Source of the DNA: Rutidosis leptorrhynchoides
Lineage: Eukaryota; Streptophyta; Magnoliopsida; Asterales; Asteraceae
Direction of reading: 5' to 3'
Assembly: GCF_046630445.1 (NCBI RefSeq)
Contig: NC_092338.1
Location: 203,391,501 to 203,455,500, forward strand
DNA length: 64,000 nucleotides
A program made the position numbers and the translations under genes. Below, piece after piece: positions 14,978 through 26,647 of this stretch. The notes below the pieces were generated by a model. The model had not been told where the DNA came from. It searched no databases and saw only the letters and a list, made by a program, of their open reading frames with translations. The number at the start of each line of letters is the position of its first letter. The stretch's first letter is position 1.

Positions 14978-15330
14978 CTTGTGTACTAGCTAAAATTATC
15001 TTCACAACCATCTTGTATCAAATTTATTGTGTGCTATATTTCATGCTATATGTAAAATAAGCGGTACTGTAACTTTGTAAAATATTGTGTAAAAGTTTGA
15101 ACGCGAAATATTATTATAATCAGTTTTTCATATAGAATTGTAGTAGTTGAATTGTATATTAGCTACTAAGTATGAACTTAACGGGTAGGTACTACCCGAA
15201 TTTAAACTTATAAAATGCTAATATGTAGAAAAAGCTTTTATAAATGAGTTCATATTATGCTACGAAATACTATTAACTACTCTTAATATTCTGTATGATT
15301 AACTTGTTCCATTTGACTATTTTGAAGGAA
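14978..15330 (+). other. Spacer before gag with a second polypurine-tract copy
   Basis: Noncoding and AT-rich. At 15180-15192 it holds AACGGGTAGGTAC, the exact 13 bases of the element's 3' polypurine tract (19936-19948). Followed by TACCCG, it can form a small hairpin (6-bp stem, GGTAC loop). Confidence 0.7.
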
Positions 15331-16164
15331 ATGGCACCGATTACTCGACACACCGTGAATATGAATGAAGAGTAATTCCGTACTTTTCTAGCTTCAAACA
15401 TAGCCGCAGTACAGGCTGCGCTACATACCAACAATAACCTTGGATCTAGCAGTACAGGAAATCGTGTAGGATGCACCTACAAAGAATTCACTGCCTGCAA
15501 ACCTTTGGAATTTGATGGAACCGAAGGACCGATCGGATTGAAACGGTGGACCGAGAAGGTCGAATCGGTGTTTGCCATAAGTAAGTGTACTGAAGAGGAC
15601 AAAGTGAAGTACGCTACGCATACCTTCACAGGTTCTGCGTTAACATGGTGGAATACCTATCTAGAGCAAGTGGGACAAGACGATGCGTACGCACTACCGT
15701 GGTCAGCATTCAAGCACTTGATGAACGAGAAGTACCGTCCCAGAACCGAGGTCAATAAGCTCAAGACAGAACTTAGAGGGTTACGAACCCAAGGATTTGA
15801 TATTACCACGTACGAAAGACGATTCACAGAATTGTGCCTATTGTGTCCGGGAGCATTCGAAGATGAGGAAGAGAAGATCGACGCATTTGTGAAAGGATTA
15901 CCGGAAAGAATCCAAGAAGATATAAGTTTACACGAGCCCGCCTCCATACAACAGGCATGTAGAATGGCTCACAAACTAGTGAACCAGATTGAAGAAAGAA
16001 TTAAAGAACAGACTGCTGAAGAGGCCAATGTGAAGCAAGTCAAAAGAAAGTGGGAGGAAAACGGTGATAAGAATCACCAATACAACAACAACAGCAATTA
16101 CAACAATAATCGCAACAATTATCCCAACAATCGCAACATCAATCGCAACTACAACAAACGGCCC

Positions 16165-16198
<34 letters not shown>

Positions 16199-19100
16199 GC
16201 AACTAGAACAATCATCCCAACAACAATAATAACCGCAACAACAACAACAATCAGAAGCAGCTATGCCAAAAGTGTGAAAAGTATCACTCGGGGTTCTGCA
16301 CCAAATTTTGCAACAAGTGTAAAAGAAATGGTCATAGTTCGGCGAAGTGTGAGGTCTACGGACCAGGGGTTAACAGAACGAAAGGAACAAATGGTGTCGG
16401 AACGAGTAATGGCGGAGCAAGTAGTGTCGGAGCAAGTTATTCCAATGTAGTTTGTTATAAATGTGGAAAACCGGGCCACATTATTAGAAATTGCCCGAAC
16501 CAGGAGAACACGAATGGACAAGGCCGCGGAAGAGTTTTCAATATTAATGCGGCAGAGGCACAGGAAGACCCGGAGCTTGTTACGGGTACGTTTCTTATTG
16601 ACAATAAATCTGCTTACGTTTTATTTGATTCGGGTGCGGATATAAGCTATATGAGTAGAGATTTTTGTGCTAAATTAAGTTGTCCATTGATGCCTTTGGA
16701 TAGTAAATTTTTACTCGAATTAGCAAATGGTAAATTAATTTCAGCAGATAGTATATGTCGGAATCGAGAAATTAAACTGGTTAGCGAAACATTTAAGATT
16801 GATTTGATACCAGTAGAGTTAGGGAGTTTTGATGTGATAATCGGTATGGACTGGTTGAAAGAAGTGAAAGCAAAGATCGTTTGTTACAAAAATGCAATTC
16901 GCATTATACGAGAAAAAGGAAAACCCTTAATGGTGTACGGAGAAAAGGGCAACACGAAGCTACATCTTATTAGTAATTTGACGGCACAAAAACTAATAAG
17001 AAAAGGTTGCTATGCTGTTCTAGCACACGTCGAGAAAGTACAAACTGAAGAAAAGAGCATCAATGATGTTCCCATTGCAAAAGAATTTCCCGATGTATTT
17101 CTGAAAGAATTACCGGGATTACCCCCACATCGATCCGTTGAATTTCAAATAGATCTTGTACCAGGAGCTGCACCAATAGCTCGTGCTCCTTACAGACTCG
17201 CACCCAGCGAGATGAAAGAACTGCAAAGCCAATTACAAGAACTTTTAGAGCGTGGTTTCATTCGACCAAGCACATCACCGTGGGGAGCTCCTGTTTTGTT
17301 TGTCAAGAAGAAAGATGGTACATTCAGGTTGTGTATCGACTACCGAGAGTTGAACAAACTTACCATCAAGAACCGCTACCCACTACCGAGAATCGACGAC
17401 TTATTTGATCAACTACAAGGCTAGTCTGTTTATTTAAAGATTGACTTACGTTCCGGGTATCATCAAATGCGGGTGAAAGAAGATGATATTCCAAAGACTG
17501 CTTTCAGAACACGTTACGGTCATTACGAGTTTATGGTCATGCCGTTTGGTTTAACTAATGCACCAGCTGTGTTCATGGACCTTATGAACCGAGTGTGTAG
17601 ACCATACCTTGACAAGTTTGTCATTATTTTCATTGATGACATACTTATTTACTCAAAGAATGACCAAGAACACGGTGAACATTTGTGAAAGGTGTTAGAA
17701 GTATTGAGGAAGGAAGAATTGTACGCTAAGTTTTCAAAGTGTGCATTTTGGTTGGAAGAAGTTCAATTCCTCGGTCACATAGTGAACAAAGAAGGTATTA
17801 AGGTGGATCCGGCAAAGATAGAAACTGTTGAAAAGTGGGAAACCCCGAAAACTCTGAAACACATACGCCAATTTTTAGGACTAGCTGGTTACTACAGAAG
17901 GTTCATCCAAGACTTTTCCAGAATAGCAAAACCCTTGACTGCATTAACGCATAAAGGGAAGAAATTTGAATGGAATGATGAACAAGAGAAAGCATTTCAG
18001 TTATTGAAGAAAAAGCTAACTACGGCACCTATATTGTCATTGCCTGAAGGGAATGATGATTTTGTGATTTATTGTGACGCATCAAAGCAAGGTCTCGGTT
18101 GTGTATTAATGGAACGAATGAAGGTGATTGCTTATGCGTTTAGACAATTGAAGATTCACGAACAAAATTATACGACGCATGATTTGGAATTAGGCGTGGT
18201 TGTTTTTGCATTAAAGACTTGGAGGCACTACTTATATGGGGTCAAAAGTATTATATATACCGACCACAAAAGTCTTCAACACATATTTAATCAGAAACAA
18301 CTGAATATGAGGCAGCGTAGGTGGATTGAATTATTGAATGATTATGACTTTGAGATTTGTTACCACCCGGGGAAGGCAAATGTGGTAGCCGATGCCTTGA
18401 GCAGGAAGGACAGAGAACCCATTCGAGTAAAATCTATGAATATAATGATTCATAATAACCTTACTACTCAAATAAAGGAGGCGCAACAAGGAGTTTTAAA
18501 AGAGGGAAATTTAAAGGATGAAATACCCAAAGGATCGGAGAAGCATCTTAATATTCGGGAAGACGGAACCCGATATAGGGCTGAAAGGATTTGGGTACCA
18601 AAATTTGGAGATATGAGAGAAATGGTACTTAGAGAAGCTCATAAAACCAGATACTCAATACATCCTGGAACGGGGAAGATGTACAAGGATCTCAAGAAAC
18701 ATTTTTGGTGGCCGGGTATGAAAGCCGATGTTGCTAAATACGTAGGAGAATATTTGACGTGTTTTAAGGTCAAAGCTGAGCATCAAAAACCATCAGGTCT
18801 ACTTCAACAACCCGAAATTCCGGAATGGAAATGGGAAAACATTACAATGTATTTCATCACTAAATTGCCAAGGACTGCAAGTGGTTTTGATACTATTTGG
18901 GTAATAGTTGATCGTCTCACCAAATCAGCACACTTCCTGCCAATAAGAGAAGATGACAAGATGGAGAAGTTAGCACGACTGCATTTGAAGGAAGTCGTCT
19001 CCAGACATGGAATACCAATCTCTATTATCTCTGATAGGGATGGCAGATTTATTTCAAGATTCTGGCAGACATTACAGCAAGCATTAGGAACTCGTCTAGA

Positions 19101-19913
19101 CATGAGTACTGCCTATCATCCACAAACTGATGGGCAGAGTGAAAGGACGATACAAACGCTTGAAGACATGCTACGAGCATGTGTTATTGATTTCGGAAAC
19201 TGTTGGGATCGACATCTACCGTTAGCAGAATTTTCCTACAACAACAGCTACCATTCAAGCATTGAGATGGAACCGTTTGAAGCACTTTATGGCAGAAAGT
19301 GCAGGTCTCCGATTTGTTGGAGTGAAGTGGGGGATAGACAGATTACGGGTCCAGAGATTATACAAGAAACTACCGAGAAGATCATCCAAATTCAACAACG
19401 GTTGAAAACCGCCCAAAGTCGACAAAAGAGCTACGCTGACATTAAAAGAAAAGATATAGAATTTGAAATTGGAGAGATGGTCATGCTTAAAGTTGCACCT
19501 TGGAAAGGCGTTGTTCGATTTGGTAAACGAGGGAAATTAAATCCAAGGTATATTGGGCCATTCAAGATTATTGATCGTGTCGGACCAGTAGCTTACCGAC
19601 TTGAGTTACCTCAACAACTCGCTGCTGTACATAACACTTTCCACGTCTCGAATTTGAAGAAATGTTTTGCTAAAGAAGATCTCACTATTCCGTTAGATGA
19701 AATCCAAATCAACGAAAAATTCAATTCATCGAAGAACCCGTCGAAATAATGGATCGTGAGGTTAAAAGACTTAAGCAAAACAAGATACCAATTGTTAAGG
19801 TTCGATGGAATGCTCGTAGAGGACCCGAGTTCACCTGGGAGCGTGAAGATCAGATGAAGAAGAAATACCCGCATCTATTTCCAGAAGATTCGTCAACACC
19901 TTCAACAGCTTAA
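15331..19913 (+). pseudogene. Element B gag-pol, copy 1: gag, zinc knuckles, protease, RT, RNase H, integrase, chromodomain (decayed)
   Basis: A single reading frame from ATG 15331 runs through the whole polyprotein. In-frame stops lie at 15373, 16204, 17422 and 17686 (the last is a CGA-to-TGA type change), with a one-base loss near 19715 in the chromodomain. Domains in order: gag with GSALTWWNTY; a polyasparagine tract from AAC repeats; a CCHC knuckle [14 protein letters not shown]; a second knuckle [14 protein letters not shown]; protease [13 protein letters not shown] with [17 protein letters not shown] and [10 protein letters not shown]; RNase H with [11 protein letters not shown] and [10 protein letters not shown]; integrase; then a TWERE...YPHLF chromodomain. 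In integrase the zinc-binding Cys of the YLTC stretch is Tyr, and the first catalytic Asp is also Tyr (TMYFITKLP), so it would be inactive even without the stops. Confidence 0.92.
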
Positions 19914-19935
19914 AATTTCGGGACAAAATTTATTT

Positions 19936-19948
19936 AACGGGTAGGTAC
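19936..19948 (+). other. Polypurine tract of element B copy 1
   Basis: AACGGGTAGGTAC directly precedes the second LTR start TGTAGTG at 19949. Confidence 0.85.
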
Positions 19949-22900
19949 TGTAGTGACCCGAATTTTTCCATGTTTATATATATTAATTGAGATTGATATT
20001 TACATGAATAAATGTTTCCAACATGTTAAGCAATCAAACTTGTTAAGACTTGATTAATTGAAATATGTTTCATATAGACAATTGACCACCCAAGTTGGCC
20101 GGTGATTCACGAACGTTAAAACTTGTAAAAACTATATGATGAGATATATTTGGATATATATATAGTTAACATGATACTATGATAAGTAAACATATCATTA
20201 AGTATATTAACAATGAACTACATATGTAAAAACAAGACTACTAACTTAATGATTTTTAAACGAGACATATATGTAACGATTATCGTTGTAAAGACATTTA
20301 ATGTATATATATCATATTAAGAGATATTCATACATGATAATATCATGATAATATAATAATTTAAAATCTCATTTGATATTATAAACATTGGGTTAACAAC
20401 ATTTAACAAGATCGTTAACCTAAAGGTTTCAAAACAACACTTACATGTAACGACTAACGATGACTTAATGACTCAGTTAAAATGTATATACATGTAGTGT
20501 TTTAATATGTAATTATACACTTTTGAAAGAATTCAATACACTTATCAAAATACTTCTACTTAACAAAAATTCTTACAATTACATCCTCGTTCAGTTTCAT
20601 CAACAATTCTACTCGTATGCACCCGTATTCGTACTCGTACAATACACGGCTTTTAGATGTATGTACTATTGGTATATACACTCCAATGATCAGCTCTTAG
20701 CAGCCCATGTGAGTCACCTAACACATGTGGGAACCATCATTTGGCAACTAGCATGAAATATCTCATAAAATTACAAAAATATGAGTAATCATTCATGACT
20801 TATTTACATGAAAACAAAATTACATATCCTTTATATCTAATCCATACACCAACGACCAAAAACCCCTAAAAACACTTTCATTCTTCAATTTTATTCATCT
20901 AATTGATCTCTCTCAAGTTCTATCTTCAAGTTCTAAGTGTTCTTCATATATTCTACAAGTTCTAGTTACATAAAATCAAGAATACTTTCAAGTTTGCTAG
21001 CTCACTTCCAATCATGTAAGGTGATCATCCAACCTCAAGAAATCTTTGTTTCTTACAGCAGGTAATCATTCTAATACAAGGTAATAATCATATTCAAACT
21101 TTGGTTCAATTTCTATAACTATAACAATCTTATTTCAAGTGATGATCTTACTTGAACTTGTTTTCGTGTCATGACTCTGCTTCAAGAACTTCGAGACATC
21201 CAAGGATCCGTTGAAGCTAGATCCATTTTTCTCTTTTCCAGTAGGTTTATCCAAGGAACTTAAGGTAGTAATGATGTTCATAACATCATTCGATTCATAC
21301 ATATAAAGCTATCTTATTCGAAGGTTTAAACTTGTAATCACTAGAACATAGTTTAGTTAATTCTAAACTTGTTCGCAAACAAAAGTTAATCCTTCTAACT
21401 TGACTTTTAAAATCAACTAAACACATGTTCTATATCTATATGATATGATAACTTAATGATTTAAAACCTGGAAACACGAAAAACACCGTAAAACCGGATT
21501 TACGCCGTCGTAGTAACACCGCGGGCTGTTTTGGGTTAGTTAATTAAAAACTATGATAAACTTTGATTTAAAAGTTGTTATTCTAAGAAAATGATTTTTA
21601 TTATGAACATGAAACTATATCCAAAAATTATGGTTAAACTCAAAGTGGAAGTATGTTTTCTAAAATGGTCATCTAGACGTCTTTCTTTCGACTGAAATGA
21701 CTACCTTTACAAAAACGACTTGTAACTTATTTTTCTGACTATAAACCTATACTTTTTATGTTTAGATTCATAAAATAGAGTTCAATATGAAACCATAGCA
21801 ATTTGATTCACTCAAAACGGATTTAAAATGAAGAAGTTATGGGTAAAACAAGATTGGATAATTTTTCTCATTTTAGTTACGTGAAAATTGGTAACAAATC
21901 TATTCCAACCATAACTTAATCAACTTGTATTGTATATTATATAATCTTGAGATACCATAGACACATATACAATGTTTCGACCTATCATGTCGACACATCT
22001 ATATATATTTCGGAACAACCATAGACACTCTATATGTGAATGTTGGAGTTAGCTATACAGGGTTGAGGTTGATTCCAAAATATATATAGTTTGAGTTGTG
22101 ATCAATACTGAGATACGTATACACTGGGTCGTGGATTGATTCAAGATAATATTTATCGATTTATTTCTGTACATCTAACTGTGGACAACTAGTTGTAGGT
22201 TACTAACGAGGACAGCTGACTTAATAAACTTAAATCATCAAAATATATTAAAAGTGTTGTAAATATATTTTGAACATACTTTGATATATATGTATATATT
22301 GTTATAGGTTCGTGAATCAACCAGTGGCCAAGTCTTACTTCCCGACGAAGTAAAAATCTGTGAAAGTGAGTTATAGTCCCACTTTTAAAATCTAATATTT
22401 TTGGGATGAGAATACATGCAGGTTTTATAAATGATTTACAAAATAGACACAAGTACGTGAAACTACATTCTATGGTTGATTTATTGAAATCGAATATGCC
22501 CCTTTTTATTAAGTCTGGTAATCTAAGAATTAGGGAACATACACCCTAATTGACGCGAATCCTAAAGATAGATCTATTGGGCCTAACAAACCCCATCCAA
22601 AGTACCGGATGCTTTAGTACTTCGAAATTTATATCATATCCGAGGGGTGTCCTGGAATGATGGGGATATTCTTATATATGCATCTTGTTAATGTCGGTTA
22701 CCAGGTGTTCACCATATGAATGATTTTTATCTCTATGTATGAGATGTGTAATGAAATATGAAATCTTGTGGTCTATTATTATGATTTGATATATATAGGT
22801 TAAACCTATAACTCACCAACATTTTTGTTGACGTTTTAAGCATGTTTATTCTCAGGTGATTATTAAGTGCTTCCGCTGTCACATACTTAAATAAGGACGA

Positions 22901-23198
22901 GATTTGGAGTCCATGCTTGTATGATATTGTGTAAAAACTGCATTCAAGAAATTTATTTTGTTGTAACATATTTGTATTGTAAACCATTATGTAATGGTCG
23001 TGTGTAAACAGGATATTTTAGATTATCATTATTTGATAATCTACGTAAAGCTTTTTAAACCTTTATTAATGAAATAAAGGTTATGCTTTGTTTTAAAATG
23101 AATGCAGTCTTTGAAAAATGTCTCATATAGTGGTCAAAACCTCGCAACGAAATCAATTAATATGGAACGTTTTTAATCAATAAGAACGGGACATTTCA
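19949..23198 (+). repeat. Element B LTR, copy 2 (3250 bp), shared by both units
   Basis: Same termini as copy 1 (TGTAGTGACC...GACATTTCA). It serves as the 3' LTR of the first unit and the 5' LTR of the second, the layout expected from recombination between LTRs of two copies. Confidence 0.9.
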
Positions 23199-23407
23199 GT
23201 TGGTATCTGAGCGTTGGTCTTAGAGAACCAGAATTTTGCATTAGTGTGTCTTATCGAGTTTGTTAGGATGCATTGGTGAGTCTGGACTTCGACCGTGTTT
23301 ACTTGAAAAATGATTGCTTAACAAATTTTGTTGGAAACTATATATTTTTAACATGCGAATATTATGTGATATATTAATCTCTTAACGCGTTTGATATTAT
23401 GTGATAG
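23199..23407 (+). other. Element B copy 2 primer site and leader
   Basis: TGGTATCTGAGC at 23201-23212 is the primer site. The leader matches copy 1. Confidence 0.7.
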
Positions 23408-24022
23408 ATGTCTACCTATAGAACAAGTCCCATTGACTCACCTAATAATAATGAAGAGTCAAATGTAAATTGGAATGATTCGTGGACTGATTCACAAGTT
23501 CCCGAAGAGGAACCGGAAGAAGAGTCGGAACTGGAAGAAGAATCGGAACCGGAAGAAGAATCGGAACCGGATGAAGAAATAGAACCGGTGGGAGAAATAA
23601 TAAAACGGTTAAGTAAAAGAAAATCCTCAACCAACCGACCAAGGTTAATTATGGTCAATGGTGTTTCCGCCAAGGAAGCAAAATATTGGGAGGATTACCA
23701 ATTCTCCGATGAATCGGATTCCGACGAGAATTCCGATGATTTTATAGAAATTACCCCAACTGAATTTAAAAAGGCAAAAGAAAATAAAAAGGGAAAGGGC
23801 ATAAAAATAGAGAAATCTAATTCCAACCCCGATGAACTTTATATGTATCGTCAACCCCCGAAGTCCTTAAGTTGTAACAATGACCCGGGAACCTCTAAAC
23901 CACCAGGTTTTTCTAAACCAATGTGGAAAACGACGGCTCGTATTAGGGGAACATCATATATCCCTAGAAACTTGGCAAAACGAACCAAAATCAAAGAAGA
24001 AGAAACAAGCGAGTCGGAATAA
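23408..24022 (+). CDS. Element B ORF1, acidic protein, copy 2 (204 aa)
   Basis: Intact and the same length as copy 1. Differences include Ser to Tyr near residue 4, Pro to Leu in the second glutamate-rich unit, Val to Phe and Asp to Glu after the second acidic stretch, and Thr to Ile near the end. The four 18-bp coding repeats lie at 23516-23587. It is followed 137 bases later by the F-box-like ORF. Function unknown. Persistence of the frame in both copies could reflect either selection or recent duplication. Confidence 0.7.
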   Translation: MSTYRTSPIDSPNNNEESNVNWNDSWTDSQVPEEEPEEESELEEESEPEEESEPDEEIEPVGEIIKRLSKRKSSTNRPRLIMVNGVSAKEAKYWEDYQFSDESDSDENSDDFIEITPTEFKKAKENKKGKGIKIEKSNSNPDELYMYRQPPKSLSCNNDPGTSKPPGFSKPMWKTTARIRGTSYIPRNLAKRTKIKEEETSESE

Positions 24023-24159
24023 GATAGTTGTATTCGTGTGGTGTAATATATGTAATATAGTGTGCTTATGCTTTATGATATATGTAAAAATTGCTTGTAT
24101 TAATAAGTATTTTTTTTATGAACCTAACTCTTGTCTATTTTACAGTATAAAAACACAAA

Positions 24160-24843
24160 ATGGATAGACAACCCAATATTTTAAGAGATCTACCCGGAGA
24201 CATGATTGATGAAATCTTGTCTAGAGTCGGTCAGAATTCTTCGGCACAACTATTTAAGGCGAGATCAGTTTGTAAGACATTCGAAGAACGTTCCAAGAAT
24301 GCCTTGGTTTATAAAAGGCTTTCGTTCGAAAGATGGGAGATATCACATTGGGAAATCCATAAGTTACGATGTGTTTACTTTGACGCATATATTGCGGGGA
24401 ACCCAAATGCTATTTTACGCAATGGGTTAAGAAATTATTTTGACTCAATATATCCGAATATTGGACTTCGTGATTTAGAAAAAGCAGCTAACATGCAACA
24501 TAAAGAAGCATGTTATGCTTACGGATTAGTAATGTTCGCTTCTCACCAAAGTGAGAACAAGAACATCGGGCTACAACTATTAAACAAAACGTTCCCACAA
24601 GTGACGGAGTCGGTAATTGGGGTAAGAAATGAGGTTTTTAGATTGTTACGGGACTGTTGGACATTACATAACCCTCGTCCCTTTGATGACGTTACAACAC
24701 GCTGTCTTATCAATGGCCATAACGGTTATGTTCCACAAGACCAAGGATGGGAAGTAATCCTAGTAAAACCAGAATGCATGACTTGTTTCTGGACGGATGA
24801 ATTACGTGTCTTTATTGCCTTTGCTGAACGACTTGTGTACTAG
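24160..24843 (+). CDS. Element B ORF2: F-box-like protein, intact copy (227 aa)
   Basis: An uninterrupted ORF lies between the primer site and gag of a Ty3/gypsy element. Residues 8-47 fit an F-box: ILRDLPGDMIDEILSRVG, then SAQLFKARSVCKTFEERSKN. F-boxes bind SKP1 in SCF ubiquitin ligases. Residues 80-94 (GNPNAILRNGLRNYF) and 105-143 (DLEKAANMQHKEACYAYGLV, then the GLQLLNK stretch) resemble the short helical repeats of the plant At1g67623/At2g35280-type F-box proteins. The C-terminus has a Cys-X2-Cys-X-Trp pattern (CMTCFWTDELRVF, residues 206-218), also like that group. This points to a host F-box gene captured by the retrotransposon. The family match is from memory. The position, and the pseudogene twin at 14308, are seen directly. 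A 3'-splice-site-like TCTATTTTACAG ends 14 bases before the ATG. Confidence 0.75.
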   Translation: MDRQPNILRDLPGDMIDEILSRVGQNSSAQLFKARSVCKTFEERSKNALVYKRLSFERWEISHWEIHKLRCVYFDAYIAGNPNAILRNGLRNYFDSIYPNIGLRDLEKAANMQHKEACYAYGLVMFASHQSENKNIGLQLLNKTFPQVTESVIGVRNEVFRLLRDCWTLHNPRPFDDVTTRCLINGHNGYVPQDQGWEVILVKPECMTCFWTDELRVFIAFAERLVY

Positions 24844-25184
24844 CTAGAATTATTTTCACAACCATCTTGTATCAAATTTATTGTGTGCTATATTTCATGC
24901 TATATGTAAAATAAGCGGTACTGTAAGTTTGTAAAATATTGTGTAAAAGTTTGAACGCGAAATATTATTATAATCAGTTTTTCATATAGAATTGTAGTAG
25001 TTGAATTGTATATTAGCTACTAAGTATGAACTTAACGGGTAGGTACTACCCAAATTTAAAATTATAAAACGCTAATATGAAGAAAAAGCTTTTATAAATG
25101 AGTTCATATTATGCTACGAAATACTATTAACTACTCTTAATATTCTGTATGATTAACTTGTTCCATTTGACTATTTTAAAGGAA
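24844..25184 (+). other. Spacer before gag, copy 2, with polypurine-tract copy
   Basis: Noncoding. AACGGGTAGGTAC is present at 25034-25046, as in copy 1. The following hairpin arm is TACCCA rather than TACCCG. Confidence 0.65.
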
Positions 25185-26018
25185 ATGGCACCGACTACTC
25201 GACACACCGTGAATATGAATGAAGAGGAATTTCGTACTTTTATAGCTTCAAACATAGCCGCAGTACAGGCTGCGCTACATACCAACAATAACCTTAGATC
25301 TAGCAGTATAGGAAATCGTGTAGGATGCACCTACAAAGAATTCACTGCCTGCAAACCTTTGGAATTTGATGGAACCGAAGGACCGATCGGATTGAAACGG
25401 TGGACCGAGAAGGTCGAATCGGTGTTTGCCATAAGTAAGTGTACTGAAGAGGACAAAGTGAAGTACGCTACGCATACCTTCACAGGTTCTGCGTTAACAT
25501 GGTGGAATACCTATCTAGAGCAAGTGGGACAAGACGATGCGTACGCACTACCGTGGTCAGCATTCAAGCACTTGATGAACGAGAAGTACCGTCCCAGAAC
25601 CGAGGTCAATAAGCTCAAGACAGAACTTAGAGGGTTACGAACCCAAGGATTTGATATTACCACGTACGAAAGACGATTCACAGAATTGTGCCTATTGTGT
25701 CCGGGAGCATTCGAAGATGAGGAAGAGAAGATCGACGCATTTGTGAAAGGATTACCGGAAAGAATCCAAGAAGATATAAGTTCACACGAGCCCGCCTCCA
25801 TACAACAGGCATGTAGAATGGCTCACAAACTAGTAAACCAGATTGAAGAAAGAATTAAAGAACCGACTGCTGAAGAGGCCAATGTGAAGCAAGTTAAAAG
25901 AAAGTGGGAGGAAAACGGTGATAAGAATCACCAATACAACAACAACAGCAATTACAACAATAATCGCAACAATTATCCCAACAATCGTAACATCAATCGC
26001 AACTACAACAAACGGCCC

Positions 26019-26085
<67 letters not shown>

Positions 26086-26647
26086 GCAGCAGCAGCAACT
26101 ACAACAATCATCCCAACAACAATAATAACCGCAACAACAACAACAATCAGAAGCAGCTATGCCAAATGTGTGAAAAGTATCACTCGGGGTTCTGCACCAA
26201 ATTTTGCAACAAGTGTAAAAGAAATGGTCATAGTTCGGCGAAGTTTGAGGTCTACGGACCAGGGGTTAACAGAACGAAAGGAACAAATGGTGTCGGAACG
26301 AGTAATGGTGGAGCAAGTAGTGTCGGAGCAAGTTATGCCAATGTAGTTTGTTATAAATGTGGAAAACCGGGCCACATTATTAGAAATTGCCCGAACCAGG
26401 AGAACACGAATGGACAAGGCCGCGGAAGAGTTTTCAATATTAATGCGGCAGAGGCACAGGAAGACCCGGAGCTTGTTACGGGTACGTTTCTTATTGACAA
26501 TAAATCTGCTTACGTTTTATTTGATTCGGGTGCGGATAGAAGCTATATGAGTAGAGATTTTTGTGCTAAATTAAGTTGTCCATTGACGCCTTTGGATAGT
26601 AAATTTTTACTCGAATTAGCAAATGGTAAATTAATTTCAGCAGATAG
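25185..26647 (+). CDS. Element B gag and start of protease, copy 2 (truncated by deletion)
   Basis: The frame opens with ATG at 25185 (MAPTTRHTVNMNEEEF) and stays open without a stop to the deletion breakpoint at 26643-26647. Capsid motif GSALTWWNTYLEQVG is present. A long polyasparagine run coded by AAC repeats, ending in four serines, follows at about 26018-26096. Of the knuckles, [14 protein letters not shown] is intact, but the first has lost its last Cys (KFEVYG where copy 1 has KCEVYG). The protease active-site segment LFDSGADRSYM is present. Shortly after, the frame runs into LTR sequence and stops at 26693. This is the only gag in the window with an open frame, so it could still make a Gag-like protein. 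Confidence 0.85.
26018..26098 (+). repeat. AAC trinucleotide microsatellite coding polyasparagine in gag
   Basis: A long AAC run ending in AGC units. The equivalent tract in copy 1 (about 16165-16203) is much shorter and runs into the TAG stop at 16204. Confidence 0.85.

Noticed and set aside
18804..19103. Minus-strand ORFs opposite integrase
   Set aside because: Shadow frames of the conserved integrase coding strand, seen also in A and C.
25830..26346. Polyvaline and polythreonine frames overlapping gag
   Set aside because: Other-frame readings of the AAC repeat. The polyasparagine frame fits gag.
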